Shown one piece after another: positions 45,670-54,869 of a stretch of DNA of 64,000 nt. The DNA is from Ktedonobacteria bacterium brp13. GTDB lineage: Bacteria > Chloroflexota > Ktedonobacteria > Ktedonobacterales > Ktedonobacteraceae. The stretch's first letter is position 1; every line of letters starts with the position of its first letter. The stretch is taken from assembly GCA_015099395.1 (NCBI GenBank), contig AP024096.1, positions 1,984,001 through 2,048,000 of the forward strand. The letters are read 5' to 3'. The translations under genes were made by a program, and so were the position numbers. The notes under the pieces were generated by a model. That model worked only from the letters and a program-made list of their open reading frames with translations, ran no database searches and was not told the origin of the DNA.

Positions 45670-46526
45670 GTATTGTCAACTTATCGAAAGAATGGAAGAG
45701 CTTGTAAAAAAAGGACGAGGAAAAGAAAAGAAGCAGAAGAAGAGGAGTGGACAATGCAGTGTTATGCCGCAGTTTTTGTTTCGGTGACCTCATTCCAGGT
45801 CTGGAATCGGGTCTGTAAAAGGGCACGGTATTCCCCAGCACTCAGACGGTGTCTTCGCGGTTGAAAATGTCCCGAGATCGGACCGAAGGCGGAAAGAAAG
45901 CGTTGCGCGTGTTTGGCTGATTTGAAGCGCCGCATTTTCTTCTCACGCAGCCGTGTGGGTTGGTGCGAGTTTTCCGCTCGGTTGTTCAAGCCTTTGTGTT
46001 GCCGATGCTCCACGCCTGGCAAGACCTCGCGTTTCGCTACTCCGTAACTTTTCAGTTTATCGGTGATGATCACCCGTGGCACGTATTGAAGCCCTTTGAG
46101 AAGCTTGCGAAAAAATCGCTTGGCCGCGTGTGTGTTGCGTCGGCCCTGCACCAAAATATCAAGCACGTTGCCATCCTGATCCACCGCTCTCCAAAGATAG
46201 TGCGTTTTCCCGTTGATCTTCAGGTACACTTCATCCAGATGCCATTTGTCATCACAGCGAGGGCGACGACGGCGCAACTCGTTGGCGTAGGTCTGTCCAA
46301 ACTTCAAACACCATTGCCGAACCGTTTCATAGGTGACGACGATTCCACGCTGTGCAAGAAGCTCTTCAACATCACGAAAACTGAGCGAGAAGCGGAAATA
46401 CAGCCAGACGGCGTGGCTAATGATTTCAGGCGGAAAGCGGAAGCCTTTGTAGTTGGGGGTAAGAGTGTTTGTTTTCATGAGGCTATTCTAGCATATTGTT
46501 CAGCTACGTTGCCAAGTTGACAATAC
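45670..46526 (-). mobile_element. IS6-family element
   Basis: A 13-bp inverted repeat (GTATTGTCAACTT at 45670 and its complement ending at 46526) encloses an intact IS6 transposase on the minus strand. The size, about 857 bp, is usual for IS6. I see no convincing 8-bp duplication at the outside. Confidence 0.75.
45762..46478 (-). CDS. IS6-family transposase
   Basis: 238 residues, intact. FPPEIISHAVWLYFRFSLSF opens the typical IS6 N-terminus. Catalytic triad: DDKWHLDEVYLKI (Asp), VIITDKLKSYG (Asp), NNRAENSHQPTR (Glu). The C-terminal FKSAKHAQRFLSAFG also fits. IS6 elements move replicatively and form cointegrates, so this copy may have joined unrelated segments here. Confidence 0.92.
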   Translation of the reverse strand: MKTNTLTPNYKGFRFPPEIISHAVWLYFRFSLSFRDVEELLAQRGIVVTYETVRQWCLKFGQTYANELRRRRPRCDDKWHLDEVYLKINGKTHYLWRAVDQDGNVLDILVQGRRNTHAAKRFFRKLLKGLQYVPRVIITDKLKSYGVAKREVLPGVEHRQHKGLNNRAENSHQPTRLREKKMRRFKSAKHAQRFLSAFGPISGHFQPRRHRLSAGEYRALLQTRFQTWNEVTETKTAA

Positions 46527-46581
46527 ACGTAATATTAGTCTGTAACACTTCGCATAGAGAACCCGACAAGGAGGGGCAGAC

Positions 46582-47433
46582 ATGTTTCGTATTGGCGATT
46601 TCTCTAAAATCGCTCAGGTCTCTGGCCGTCTACTGAGGTATTACGATGAAATCGGTCTCCTCAGTCCCGAATTTACCGATCCAGAAAGCGGATACCGCTA
46701 CTACAGTGCCCGGCAACTGCCCCGACTCAATCGCATTCTCGCCTTGAAAGATCTCGGCCTATCACTCGAACAGATCGCCCGGATGCTGACCAGAGGTACC
46801 TCGACCGCCGAAATTCGGGAGATGCTGGCCCTGCGCAAAGCTCAGATCGAACAATCAATGCAGGAAGAAATGGAACGCCTGCGCGTCGTGGAATCGCGCA
46901 TGCAACAGATTGATGCTTATGGCCAGGTTCTGGAACCCGACGTCATTCTCAAATCCATTCCCCCACAGCAATTCCTGGCGCTCCGCGAAGTGCTGCCCGG
47001 CGCAGCTGCACGACGACGCCTCGTCCAGCAGATCTTTACGCTCGTTCCGCGGCTAGTAGAACCTTACAGCCTTGGTCATATCGCCATCGTGAGCCATGGC
47101 CCGGCCTTTGATCCTCAGGCCCTTGATCTTGAAATTGGCTATCTTCTGACTGGCAAAGCGCCAGAGTCGGTCAGACTCTCCGAGGAACATATACTGACGA
47201 CGCGCACATTATCTGCCGTTGTTACGATGGCAACCTTTGCCTACGAAGGATCTATCAGCAACATCCACCAGGCTCATGGCACCCTGGGTACCTGGATAGA
47301 GCGGAAGAACTGGCAACTCACTGGGATAGGACGCGAGATCCTGCTCCAACTGCCAGAGTCTGCTACCGACGACAATGTGTTGGTTGAAGTTCAAATGCCA
47401 GTGAGCAAAAACGGCGCTGAATCAGGGGGTTGA
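46582..47433 (+). CDS. MerR-family regulator with GyrI-like domain
   Basis: 283 residues with a strong AAGGAGGGG site. N-terminal MerR HTH (GDFSKIAQVSGRLLRYYDEI), coiled-coil linker and C-terminal GyrI/AraC-effector-like domain (VILKSIPPQQFLALREVLP). This plan is that of BmrR-like multidrug sensors. Its stop overlaps a perfect MerR promoter that leads to the carbonic anhydrase gene, the likely target. Confidence 0.9.
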   Translation: MFRIGDFSKIAQVSGRLLRYYDEIGLLSPEFTDPESGYRYYSARQLPRLNRILALKDLGLSLEQIARMLTRGTSTAEIREMLALRKAQIEQSMQEEMERLRVVESRMQQIDAYGQVLEPDVILKSIPPQQFLALREVLPGAAARRRLVQQIFTLVPRLVEPYSLGHIAIVSHGPAFDPQALDLEIGYLLTGKAPESVRLSEEHILTTRTLSAVVTMATFAYEGSISNIHQAHGTLGTWIERKNWQLTGIGREILLQLPESATDDNVLVEVQMPVSKNGAESGG

Positions 47434-47460
47434 CTTTGACGCTACGTCAAACTGTATAGT
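47430..47460 (+). promoter_or_regulatory. MerR-type promoter of the carbonic anhydrase gene
   Basis: TTGACT (47430-47435) and TATAGT (47455-47460) are separated by exactly 19 bases, and the spacer carries the palindrome TTTGACG-CTA-CGTCAAA. The 19-bp spacing is the known signature of MerR-activated promoters. Confidence 0.85.
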
Positions 47461-47605
47461 CGTTGTATCAACCGTTTAAAGCAGCTTGAAAGTGCAATCA
47501 GGCCTGAGCAGGACACGCGCAAAACGTATTCTCATGTCCAGTGCCTGCCCATCAAGCTATATAACGTGGAGATCATCCACGAAATCTCTTTGAAAAGGTA
47601 CAAAC

Positions 47606-48169
47606 ATGACGACTTTTGACACTCTACTGGAACGCAATAAAGACTTCGCTGCTCAACAATCCGCCACAGGTGGACTTATGCCTTCTCTATCAGAATCACT
47701 GCCTGCCGTGAGGGCATTGATTATCGGTTGCGCTGATATGCGCGTCGATCCGGCTCATGTGCTGGGGCTCAAGCCGGGTGAGGCCGTCGTGATACGCAAT
47801 ATCGGCGGTCGCGTCACGCCGGATACCCTGTACGAGATGGGCTTGCTCGGTCGCATTGGCCAGGTGGCAGAAAGTATCCCCGGAGGTGGAGGCGAATTTC
47901 ACCTGATTGTCCTGCATCATACTGACTGTGGTATCACTCGTCTTGCGGGTAATCCTGACATGCTGACTAGATACTTTAAAATCAGCGTAGAGGAACTGCC
48001 GGCCCAAGCAATTCTAGACCCCCGAGTCGCAGTCGCCGCTGATGTGGCCGTATTCAAGGCTACCCCGGCTCTACCGGCTGAGTGGCTTGTTTCCGGACTT
48101 GTCTACGATGTGGCCACTGGGCTAATTGATGTCGTTGTACCACCAGCTCCGCTCTGCCCAACAGAATGA
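47606..48169 (+). CDS. Beta-class carbonic anhydrase
   Basis: 187 residues. Zinc ligands are visible as Cys42 in GCADMRVDP (with the Asp44/Arg46 dyad), and His105 and Cys108 in HHTDCGI. IRNIGGRVT and EFHLIVLHHTDCG complete the beta-CA pattern. It interconverts CO2 and bicarbonate in the cytosol. It lies 172 bases after the MerR gene and is preceded by AAAAGG. Control of a carbonic anhydrase by a drug-sensing-type MerR is not the usual arrangement. Confidence 0.88.
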   Translation: MTTFDTLLERNKDFAAQQSATGGLMPSLSESLPAVRALIIGCADMRVDPAHVLGLKPGEAVVIRNIGGRVTPDTLYEMGLLGRIGQVAESIPGGGGEFHLIVLHHTDCGITRLAGNPDMLTRYFKISVEELPAQAILDPRVAVAADVAVFKATPALPAEWLVSGLVYDVATGLIDVVVPPAPLCPTE

Positions 48170-48427
48170 ATTACCTGATACGAGCATGAAATTTGAATCA
48201 ATTTGTGGCAATTTCGGCCTACGATATGGCCAGTCAGTACCATTTTGGCGAAAAGATCAGTCGCACCATATAACTGTGGATTTTGTGCCGATGGGATGGG
48301 GATAAGTGGAACGATAAGAAACCGTTTTGTGCTGCCTCTAGAGAACCGGTCAAGAAATGAAGTGCCTGGGCTTTGAGCCTATAAAGAAGCAGTCATTGCT
48401 TCTCCTTGAGGAGAAAAGTGGTTCAAG
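48170..48427. other. Spacer with a dispersed 31-bp motif
   Basis: No gene. At about 48250-48280 it holds GGCGAAAAGATCAGTCGCAC-CATATAACTG, one of several copies of a motif also present near 34755, 36838 and 60408. Confidence 0.45.
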
Positions 48428-48468
48428 CAAAAGGCTGCTCCGATTTTCTCTGCACCATCGAAGCAGCC
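48428..48468 (-). terminator. Terminator after the NarL response regulator
   Basis: On the minus strand GGCTGCTTCGAT pairs with ATCGGAGCAGCC and is followed by TTTTGCTT. It lies about 50 bases downstream of the response-regulator stop. A second small hairpin, GGAGGAACCTTCCTCC, lies in between. Confidence 0.7.
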
Positions 48469-48516
48469 GCACAAGGAGGAACCTTCCTCCACTCACCTAA
48501 CGTCGCCCATCATCGG

Positions 48517-49194
48517 TCAGGTTTCTTCTCTTCGCCGAGGAAGCAGGCCGCGCTCAATCGCTACCGCGACTGCTGCGGCTCGCGAGTCTACATTCAATTT
48601 GGTGTAGATGCTGTTCAGATAGGACTCAACCGTGCGGCGGGTAATCCCCAGGCGCGCACCGATCTCCTTGCTCCGTTCTCCCGTTGCGATCCCGGCCAGC
48701 ACCTCCTGCTCACGCTCGGTCAGTTGAACATTGCTGTTGCCGGGTGGGGGTGATGCTGGGGCTGCCCGACGCGCCGCGTAGTCCAGGACTCGTTGCATCA
48801 GCTCTGGCTGGAGCAGCATCTCGCCACGAGCGGCGCGCTCAATTGCTTGCAGGACCGTCTCAAGGCCGCTGTCTTTGAGCATGTAGCCACGCGCGCCTGC
48901 TTGCAGGCTGCGCAGCATCAGTTCGTCTTCATCATAGGTGGTCAGTACGATGATGGCGATGTGCGGGAATTTCGCCCGAATCTGCTCAATCGCCTCCAAC
49001 CCATCCATTGCGGGCATACGCAGATCCATCAACACGACATCGGGTACCAGCGAGCTCACCAGGTGGATCGCGGCGACGCCGTCAGCGGCCTCCCCGACCA
49101 GCTCGATCCTTTCCTCCATGTCGAGCATCAAGCGCAGGCCCGTGCGGACCACCGGGTGATCGTCGGCGATGACGACACGAATCTTCTCAGACAT
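48517..49194 (-). CDS. NarL/FixJ-family response regulator
   Basis: 225 residues. Receiver: VVIADDHPVVRTGL, phosphoacceptor Asp in VVLMDLRMPAMDG, LTTYDEDE and MLKDSG. LuxR HTH: LTEREQEVLAGIATGERSKE then IGARLGITRRTVESYL. It overlaps the kinase gene by 8 bases, so the two are co-translated. Confidence 0.93.
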   Translation of the reverse strand: MSEKIRVVIADDHPVVRTGLRLMLDMEERIELVGEAADGVAAIHLVSSLVPDVVLMDLRMPAMDGLEAIEQIRAKFPHIAIIVLTTYDEDELMLRSLQAGARGYMLKDSGLETVLQAIERAARGEMLLQPELMQRVLDYAARRAAPASPPPGNSNVQLTEREQEVLAGIATGERSKEIGARLGITRRTVESYLNSIYTKLNVDSRAAAVAVAIERGLLPRRREET

Positions 49195-50554
49195 ACGTGT
49201 GCCCCTCTCCGCTCAAAAAAGGTGAGACCTCCTGCTTGAGAGGATGGGCTGGACCATTAGATATGGCGAGAGGGACACGGAACCGGAGGCCAGTTCCTGC
49301 TCCCTTCGCACTGCTGAGCAACAAGCTTCCCCCGACCAGGTGCGCACGTTCGTGCAGACCCAGCAAGCCATAATGACCCATGTGGAGTTCCGAGTTTGCA
49401 GGATCAAAGCCCTGGCCATCATCCTGCACCGTGATCTCCAACCACCGTTCCACGACCCTCGCTTCGACGCTCACGTGCCGGGCCCTGGCATGACGTGCGA
49501 CGTTGCTTAACGCTTCTCCAATGACGCGCAGGACATGCTCGCAGTGCTGAGGCGGAGTATGCACCAGGTCATCCAGTTCGGTATGGCACTCGATCCCGGT
49601 CAGCTGAAAAAAATGCGCGATCTCCTCCTGAACGGAGGCGACGAACTGCTCAATGCGAGGGGTCTTCGTACGCAGATCACGAATGGCGTGACGAGCATCT
49701 ACCAGGGCAGCGTGCGCGCTGGAGAGCGTCTGGCTGAGAACCTGTTGCGCCTGGAGGTAGTTCTGCCGATCCATCTGAGCAGAGGTGACTTCCAATTGCA
49801 TGACCATCCCGGCCATGCCCTGCAGCAGCGTATCATGCAGTTCCCGCGCCATGCGCTGGCGTTCGGCGAGCCGGGTCAGCGTTTCAATTTGCCTGGCCGA
49901 GGCAGCAAGCTCGCGATGAGCCGCCTGTAACTCTCGATGTGCCCGTTCGAGTTGCGCCTGTGTGTGCGATTGCTGGAGATACACGAGGACGTAGCCGAGC
50001 ACAAAAAAGACCATCGTTGTGACATCGGATTGGCTCCAGATATTGAACCAAAGAGTCTCCAGGCTTGCCCCCAAGGAAACGGCAGCGAAGGTTTTCATGC
50101 CCAGCGGGGCCACAAAGAGAAGGAGGGAGCCCGCGGCAATCAGGAGCACCGGGCCAACACGTTTGAACATCGTCAGGGCACACAGCACCAGTGCCAGGTA
50201 GAAATTCAGCGTGATATTGAATGGCCCTCCCACCATCTGCATGGTGAACACCAGCAGACCCTGCCCCAGGAAATACCACCAGAAGAACCGGGGCTGTACC
50301 CGGTCAGAAAGTCCCATCCAGAGCAAGAAGCTATACAACGCTACCAGCAGGAGGAAGAGGAGCGTGAGCGAAAGGGGCAGAGGAGACGTCACAGCAACCT
50401 GCTTCCCCGGTGTGAGAGAAGCCGTGCCTCGGAGGCCACCAAGAACCATGTTCCCGACAAACCATTCGGCAACCGCCATGCCTACCCAGAGCAAGAGAAA
50501 CCAGCGCAGCGACGACCTGAGAGGGGAGTGCTTTATAGGGGAGTGCTTTTTCAT
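49187..50554 (-). CDS. Sensor histidine kinase, multi-pass, NarL type
   Basis: 455 residues. Six hydrophobic segments in the first about 200 residues form the sensor. A coiled coil precedes HisKA_3 (RMARELHDTLLQGMAGMVMQ, phosphoacceptor His) and the HATPase domain (ALSNVARHARARHVSVEARV, DDGQGFDP, HYGLLGLHERAHLVGGSL). It is divergent from the GT39 operon, and the 326-base gap between them may hold a site for the cognate regulator. This suggests a link to envelope stress. Confidence 0.92.
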   Translation of the reverse strand: MKKHSPIKHSPLRSSLRWFLLLWVGMAVAEWFVGNMVLGGLRGTASLTPGKQVAVTSPLPLSLTLLFLLLVALYSFLLWMGLSDRVQPRFFWWYFLGQGLLVFTMQMVGGPFNITLNFYLALVLCALTMFKRVGPVLLIAAGSLLLFVAPLGMKTFAAVSLGASLETLWFNIWSQSDVTTMVFFVLGYVLVYLQQSHTQAQLERAHRELQAAHRELAASARQIETLTRLAERQRMARELHDTLLQGMAGMVMQLEVTSAQMDRQNYLQAQQVLSQTLSSAHAALVDARHAIRDLRTKTPRIEQFVASVQEEIAHFFQLTGIECHTELDDLVHTPPQHCEHVLRVIGEALSNVARHARARHVSVEARVVERWLEITVQDDGQGFDPANSELHMGHYGLLGLHERAHLVGGSLLLSSAKGAGTGLRFRVPLAISNGPAHPLKQEVSPFLSGEGHTYV

Positions 50555-50880
50555 CCGACGGGCCTCCTTCCTTGATAAGCGACGATAGGCAGCGCTTTTC
50601 AGCTTTCATACCAGTATACCATCGCTTCCATCCCCTGCCTACGCCTAAATTACGGCAGTAATTTACTCCCGTAATTTGTACCCCTTTTGCAGACATTTCT
50701 ACAAGGGAAGTTCCACGATGACAGGCGGCAGAACAGGCTGCTAGAGTAGCCAGTAGAACACTCTCGCTTATTGGAAGACGAGCAGGTATCTGTCCCGTAT
50801 TGTTGTCCGGTGTGATGATCTTCCTTGCTTCTCGACGAGGAATACCCGGCAACACAGGTGAAAGGAGAAAAGAACGAGCT
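50555..50880. promoter_or_regulatory. Divergent promoter region between kinase and GT39 operon
   Basis: Gene-free. It contains an inverted repeat around ATTACGGCAGTAATTTACTC and CCGTAATT (about 50647-50675): TTACGG..TAAT and AATTACGGG-like boxes recur three times. This is a plausible binding site for the NarL-type regulator. Confidence 0.45.
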
Positions 50881-52755
50881 ATGGCTGAGACATCCACGAC
50901 ACATCCACAGGCTGGGCCTGAGCATCTGACCGCACCACAGGAATCGCAGCGCTTTCCCGTGCTCTGGGAACGACTCGCGCTAGGAAGTATCCTCCTGTTG
51001 GCAATTCTTCTGGACTTCTACAAGCTGGGCCAGGACGGCTTCGGGTCATATTATCCGCCCGCTGTGCTGAGCATGATGGGCAACTGGCACAATTTCTTTT
51101 TTGCCGCCTACGATCCCGGAGGCTTCACTTCGCTTGATAAACCGCCCGTGGGCTTCTGGTTGCAGGTTTTAAGTGCCAAAATCTTCGGCTTCAATACCGT
51201 CAGCGTGCTGCTGCCCCAGGCGCTGGCCGGGGTGCTGTCCGTGCTCCTGCTCTATTATCTGGTGCGGCGTCACTTCGGCGTCGTGGCCGGCCTGCTTTCC
51301 GCGCTTGCTCTGGCCATCAGCCCGGTCAGCGTGGTGACCAATCGCAATGCGACCATCGATAGCACACTGACCCTGTGCCTGCTCCTCGGGGCGTGGGCAG
51401 TGATGCGGGCAGCGGAGACCGGACGTTTGCGCTGGTTGCTCTTCTCAGCCCTCTTCGTCAGCATCGGCTTCAATATCAAGATGCTGGAGGCGTACCTGGT
51501 GGTGCCCGCCTTCGGCTTGCTCTACCTGCTGGCTGCTCCCACCAGCATCAAGAAGCGCGTGCTCCATCTTGCGCTCGCCCTGCTCGTGCTGCTGGTTGTC
51601 TCCTTCTCCTGGGTGCTGGTAGTGGACCTCATCCCGGCGGTGAGCCGGCCCTACGTTAGCAATATGGTTTCCCAGGATGATTCTGAGCTCAGCCTGGCGC
51701 TTGGCTACAATGGCATCCAGCGCCTGGGGCTGGATACAGGGCCTAATCAGAGGGATTGCCCAGATTGCCATGTGTATCCCCTGCGCCTCTTCCTGGAGCA
51801 ACCCCTGGCAGGACAGACCGGCTGGCTGTTGCCGTTGGCGCTTCTGGGCCTGGTCGCTCTCGCCTGGCAGGGGCGTCCCCGCCCACGAGAAGACCGCAGG
51901 ATGCAGTCGCTGCTTCTTTGGGGCATGTGGTTGCTGACTATGGACATCATCTTCAGTGCCGCAGAGCCCAGGCACGAGTACTATCTGACCGTGATGGCCC
52001 CGGCCATTGCCGCTCTCTGCGGGATTGGCCTGGTTGTGATGTGGCGGGACTATCGTGGTGGGGGCTGGCGCGGCTGGCTGTTGCCGCTCGCCCTGCTGCT
52101 GACCGCGGCTTCGCAGATCGTGATTCTCACCAATTATCCCACGTGGGGCCAGTGGATGATCCCCTTGCTTCTCATCCCGTGCCTCCTGGCAGCGGGCGTG
52201 CTCATCAGCGCCCGCCTCGCTTTACGCTGGACGGGCAAAGCGAAAGCTGTCCGCTTGTTCTGGCCAGCCGTGGCCGTCGGGCTGGTCGCTCTGCTGCTTG
52301 CCCCAACGATATGGGCAGCCATCCCCATCCTCCAGGGGACGGAATCGGATCTCCCCCTGGCCGGGCCGTCGCCGTGGAGTGGCCTCCCCACCATCCAGGG
52401 CACGAGCGTTGATCCGGCGCTGGTTCGCTACCTGGAGGCGCATCAGGGCCATGCGCGTGTGCTGGTCGCCACCGACACGAATACCGATGCCCTCATTCTC
52501 GCCACGAACAAACCAGTGATACCACTGAACGGCTTTTCAATCTATCCGCTGACGGCCAGCGAGGCGGCGTCCCTGGTTGCCAATGGGACGGTGCGCTTCT
52601 TCCGGCTCTCGGGAGGCGGCCCACCTGATGTGACGTCCTGGGTTCAGCAGCACTGCGCAACCGTGCCGCCGAGCCTGTGGCAGTCTTCCTCGTCCAGTTC
52701 CCAGGCTGGCGAAAACGGTGCCGCAGTCCTGTACGATTGTGCGCCCTTGCACTGA
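50881..52755 (+). CDS. Glycosyltransferase family 39 (PMT/ArnT-like) membrane protein
   Basis: 624 residues from ATG 50881 behind GGAG. About eleven membrane segments; the first luminal loop has the acidic LGQDGFGSYYPPAV region where GT-C enzymes keep their catalytic Asp, and SLDKPPVGFWLQVLSAKIFG is the diagnostic GT39 loop. The soluble C-terminal domain (ALILATNKPVIPLNGFSIYP) is typical of the YfhO/ArnT-like group in actinobacteria and Chloroflexota. It should move a sugar from a polyprenyl-phosphate donor to a protein or lipid outside the membrane. It is first gene of a three-gene operon. Confidence 0.88.
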   Translation: MAETSTTHPQAGPEHLTAPQESQRFPVLWERLALGSILLLAILLDFYKLGQDGFGSYYPPAVLSMMGNWHNFFFAAYDPGGFTSLDKPPVGFWLQVLSAKIFGFNTVSVLLPQALAGVLSVLLLYYLVRRHFGVVAGLLSALALAISPVSVVTNRNATIDSTLTLCLLLGAWAVMRAAETGRLRWLLFSALFVSIGFNIKMLEAYLVVPAFGLLYLLAAPTSIKKRVLHLALALLVLLVVSFSWVLVVDLIPAVSRPYVSNMVSQDDSELSLALGYNGIQRLGLDTGPNQRDCPDCHVYPLRLFLEQPLAGQTGWLLPLALLGLVALAWQGRPRPREDRRMQSLLLWGMWLLTMDIIFSAAEPRHEYYLTVMAPAIAALCGIGLVVMWRDYRGGGWRGWLLPLALLLTAASQIVILTNYPTWGQWMIPLLLIPCLLAAGVLISARLALRWTGKAKAVRLFWPAVAVGLVALLLAPTIWAAIPILQGTESDLPLAGPSPWSGLPTIQGTSVDPALVRYLEAHQGHARVLVATDTNTDALILATNKPVIPLNGFSIYPLTASEAASLVANGTVRFFRLSGGGPPDVTSWVQQHCATVPPSLWQSSSSSSQAGENGAAVLYDCAPLH

Positions 52756-54029
52756 TGATCCACGAGCGCCCGTGTCCTGCGTGCCACAAAGCACCAGGAC
52801 ACGGCTCCCGACCTGTTTTACTGAACGGACGTGCACCGATGATGAACAGACAACCACCAGGAGCTGACACCGAGCCAGTGGACCAGCGCGTCCCATTTCG
52901 TCATCCAGAAGCGGACCTCCTCCGTCGCTATGGGAGCCACTCGCTCGCATTCTTTGATCTGGCGGAAGATTTCAAGCATTTCCTGGCGCCAGGGGAGCAG
53001 GGTTTGATCGCCTATCGCGTGATCAATCGCGTGGCGGTAGCTCTCGGGGACCCCCTGTGCCCGCCGGAGGCAATCGAAACGGTCACGCGCAGCTTTCTCG
53101 CCTTTTGCCGCGCGCATCGCTGGAACGTCGCGTTCTATCAGACAGGTCCCGACTTTCTGGCGATCTATCGGGCCCTCAATCTGCATGCGTTCAAGATAGG
53201 GGAAGAAGCGATGCTCTTTCCCCAGACCTTCACCTTGAAAGGCCCGGCGCTCGCCAAAGTCCGCACCAGGTGCCGACACGCGGAGCGGGAGGGGGTGCAG
53301 ATCCAGTGGTATGAGGGCATCCTGCCAACTCCCATGATACAGCAGCTCGCAGACGTTTCCAACGCCTGGTTGGAGCGCAAAGGAGGCCAGCAAACGGAGG
53401 AGACGGGCTTCAGCACGGGAAAGTTTCATGAGCTCCTGACAAACGCACAACGAGCTGACCAGATAGCCGAGCTGACCCAACCATTCCCCGCACTGCCGCT
53501 GGTGACAGGCGTCGCATTGACTCGCTCTGGTCAGGCCTGCGCGTTTGTCACCTTTACTCCCATGTATGGAGGAGCGACCGGCGAGGAAGGCACCGGTCAA
53601 CGCTGGGGCTGGGCCCTCGATCTGATGCGCCGCACGGCGGATGCCCCTTCCGGCGCGATGGATCTGTTACTGGTCCAGGCGATGGAGCGCTTCCGGGTGC
53701 TAGGAGCACACCAAGTCAGCCTGGCCCTGGTTGCCCTGGCTGACACCAGGCAAGAAATGGCTCCGATCTGGCGGCGCCTGGTCGACGTTGCCACCCGACG
53801 GATGGCGCTATTCGAGACCCGCCAGACACTCTTCCGCTTCAAACAGAAATTTGATCCCTGCTGGGAGAGCCGCTATTTGATTGCCAGTTCCAGGCTTGCC
53901 TTCCCGAGCATTGCTCTGGCGGTGCTGCGCCTGCGCCATTACTCGGGGAAAGGATTCGTGAGACTGCTGACGAGATGGTTCACCCGGCTCACCGACGGCT
54001 CCCTGTCGAGCAGCAAAGAGAGAGGGTGA
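52755..54029 (+). CDS. DUF2156 (MprF/LysX C-terminal-like) acyl-transferase
   Basis: 424 residues if the TGATG overlap with the preceding gene is used (52755). The start at 52839 is also possible. The double GNAT fold of phosphatidylglycerol lysyltransferase C-terminal domains is visible: YGSHSLAFFDLAEDFKHFLA, LIAYRVINRVAVALGDPLCP, WNVAFYQTGPDFLAIYRALN, FKIGEEAMLF and GGATGEEGTGQRWGWALDLM. Stand-alone versions lack the flippase half. It probably transfers an aminoacyl group to a membrane lipid. Coupling to GT39 suggests joint envelope modification. Confidence 0.85.
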   Translation: MIHERPCPACHKAPGHGSRPVLLNGRAPMMNRQPPGADTEPVDQRVPFRHPEADLLRRYGSHSLAFFDLAEDFKHFLAPGEQGLIAYRVINRVAVALGDPLCPPEAIETVTRSFLAFCRAHRWNVAFYQTGPDFLAIYRALNLHAFKIGEEAMLFPQTFTLKGPALAKVRTRCRHAEREGVQIQWYEGILPTPMIQQLADVSNAWLERKGGQQTEETGFSTGKFHELLTNAQRADQIAELTQPFPALPLVTGVALTRSGQACAFVTFTPMYGGATGEEGTGQRWGWALDLMRRTADAPSGAMDLLLVQAMERFRVLGAHQVSLALVALADTRQEMAPIWRRLVDVATRRMALFETRQTLFRFKQKFDPCWESRYLIASSRLAFPSIALAVLRLRHYSGKGFVRLLTRWFTRLTDGSLSSSKERG

Positions 54030-54060
54030 ACGAAGAGAGTGAACGAAGAGAGTAAGTGAG

Positions 54061-54609
54061 ATGAAATGCGTGAAAGTACCGCACATTTCTGGAATGAGCA
54101 CATGCTGGCAGTTTGTTCGCTACTGTCTGGTGGGTGGGGTCAACACGATCATCGATGTGTCGATCCTCAATGCCCTGCTCTGGCGTTTTCCGACGCACAA
54201 TATACAACTCCTGGTGGTCGAGAACTCCGTGGCGTATGCCAGCGGCGCCGTGAGTAGTTTTTTCTTGAACAAATACTGGACATTTCGGCGCAAGCAGCAG
54301 CCAACACGCCAGGAGGTAGGGCGCTTTCTCATCAGCGTGGCTCTCGAAATTCTTTCGAACAATGCTCTCCTGTGGCTCGTAGGGATGGCTCTGTCTCCCT
54401 TCATGGCCAATGTGACCGTGTGGGGCAATACCTCAAAACTGCTGGCAGTGGCCGCGAATGCGGTGCTCTCGTATCTCCTCATGCGCTTCTGGATCTTTGC
54501 CAGTGGAACGCAGGACCGTGCGATCCCGCCAGGAACTTCTCCCCCGACAGCCGAAGGATCGGAGAACATGAAGGAAATTCCTTCTCAGTTTCCTTCTCAG
54601 TTTCCTTAG
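54061..54609 (+). CDS. GtrA-family membrane protein
   Basis: 182 residues with four membrane segments. FVRYCLVGGVNTIIDVSILN, SSFFLNKYWTFRR and YLLMRFWIF are the usual GtrA marks. GtrA proteins are thought to flip polyprenyl-phosphate-linked sugars, which fits a supply role for the GT39 enzyme two genes upstream. The C-terminal tail ends in a repeated SQFP motif created by a short DNA duplication. Confidence 0.88.
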   Translation: MKCVKVPHISGMSTCWQFVRYCLVGGVNTIIDVSILNALLWRFPTHNIQLLVVENSVAYASGAVSSFFLNKYWTFRRKQQPTRQEVGRFLISVALEILSNNALLWLVGMALSPFMANVTVWGNTSKLLAVAANAVLSYLLMRFWIFASGTQDRAIPPGTSPPTAEGSENMKEIPSQFPSQFP

Positions 54610-54786
54610 CGTTATGTTTCGTTCCATTCATACAGAAAGCGGCCTGAACGCACTCGACATTCACCCTGAGCCTCTCATGAAAGCAAGGAGAAGATGCATG
54701 CAACCTTTCGATTGGCAGCCTCCAGTAGCACTTTCCGAGCGAGAAGAACACATTGTCCAACGGATACGACGAGCCAGGTTATTTCC

Positions 54787-54848
54787 TTGACACATCGCCT
54801 GTCTTTCTAGTATACTCAAAACAGATTTGAGTCAGTTAACTATCTCAA
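54787..54848 (+). promoter_or_regulatory. Promoter and palindromic operator of the TetR gene
   Basis: TTGACA (54787-54792) and TATACT (54811-54816) have an 18-base spacer. Just downstream, TTGAGTCAGTTAACTATCTC-AA (54827-54848) is a 22-bp dyad, a typical TetR operator position for autorepression. Confidence 0.8.
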
Positions 54849-54869
54849 TTCAAAAGGTACTGTGTTTGT

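Noticed and set aside
54000..54060. Tandem GTGAACGAAGAGA units before gtrA
   Set aside because: Only two short copies, probably a local slippage duplication; no regulatory pattern visible.
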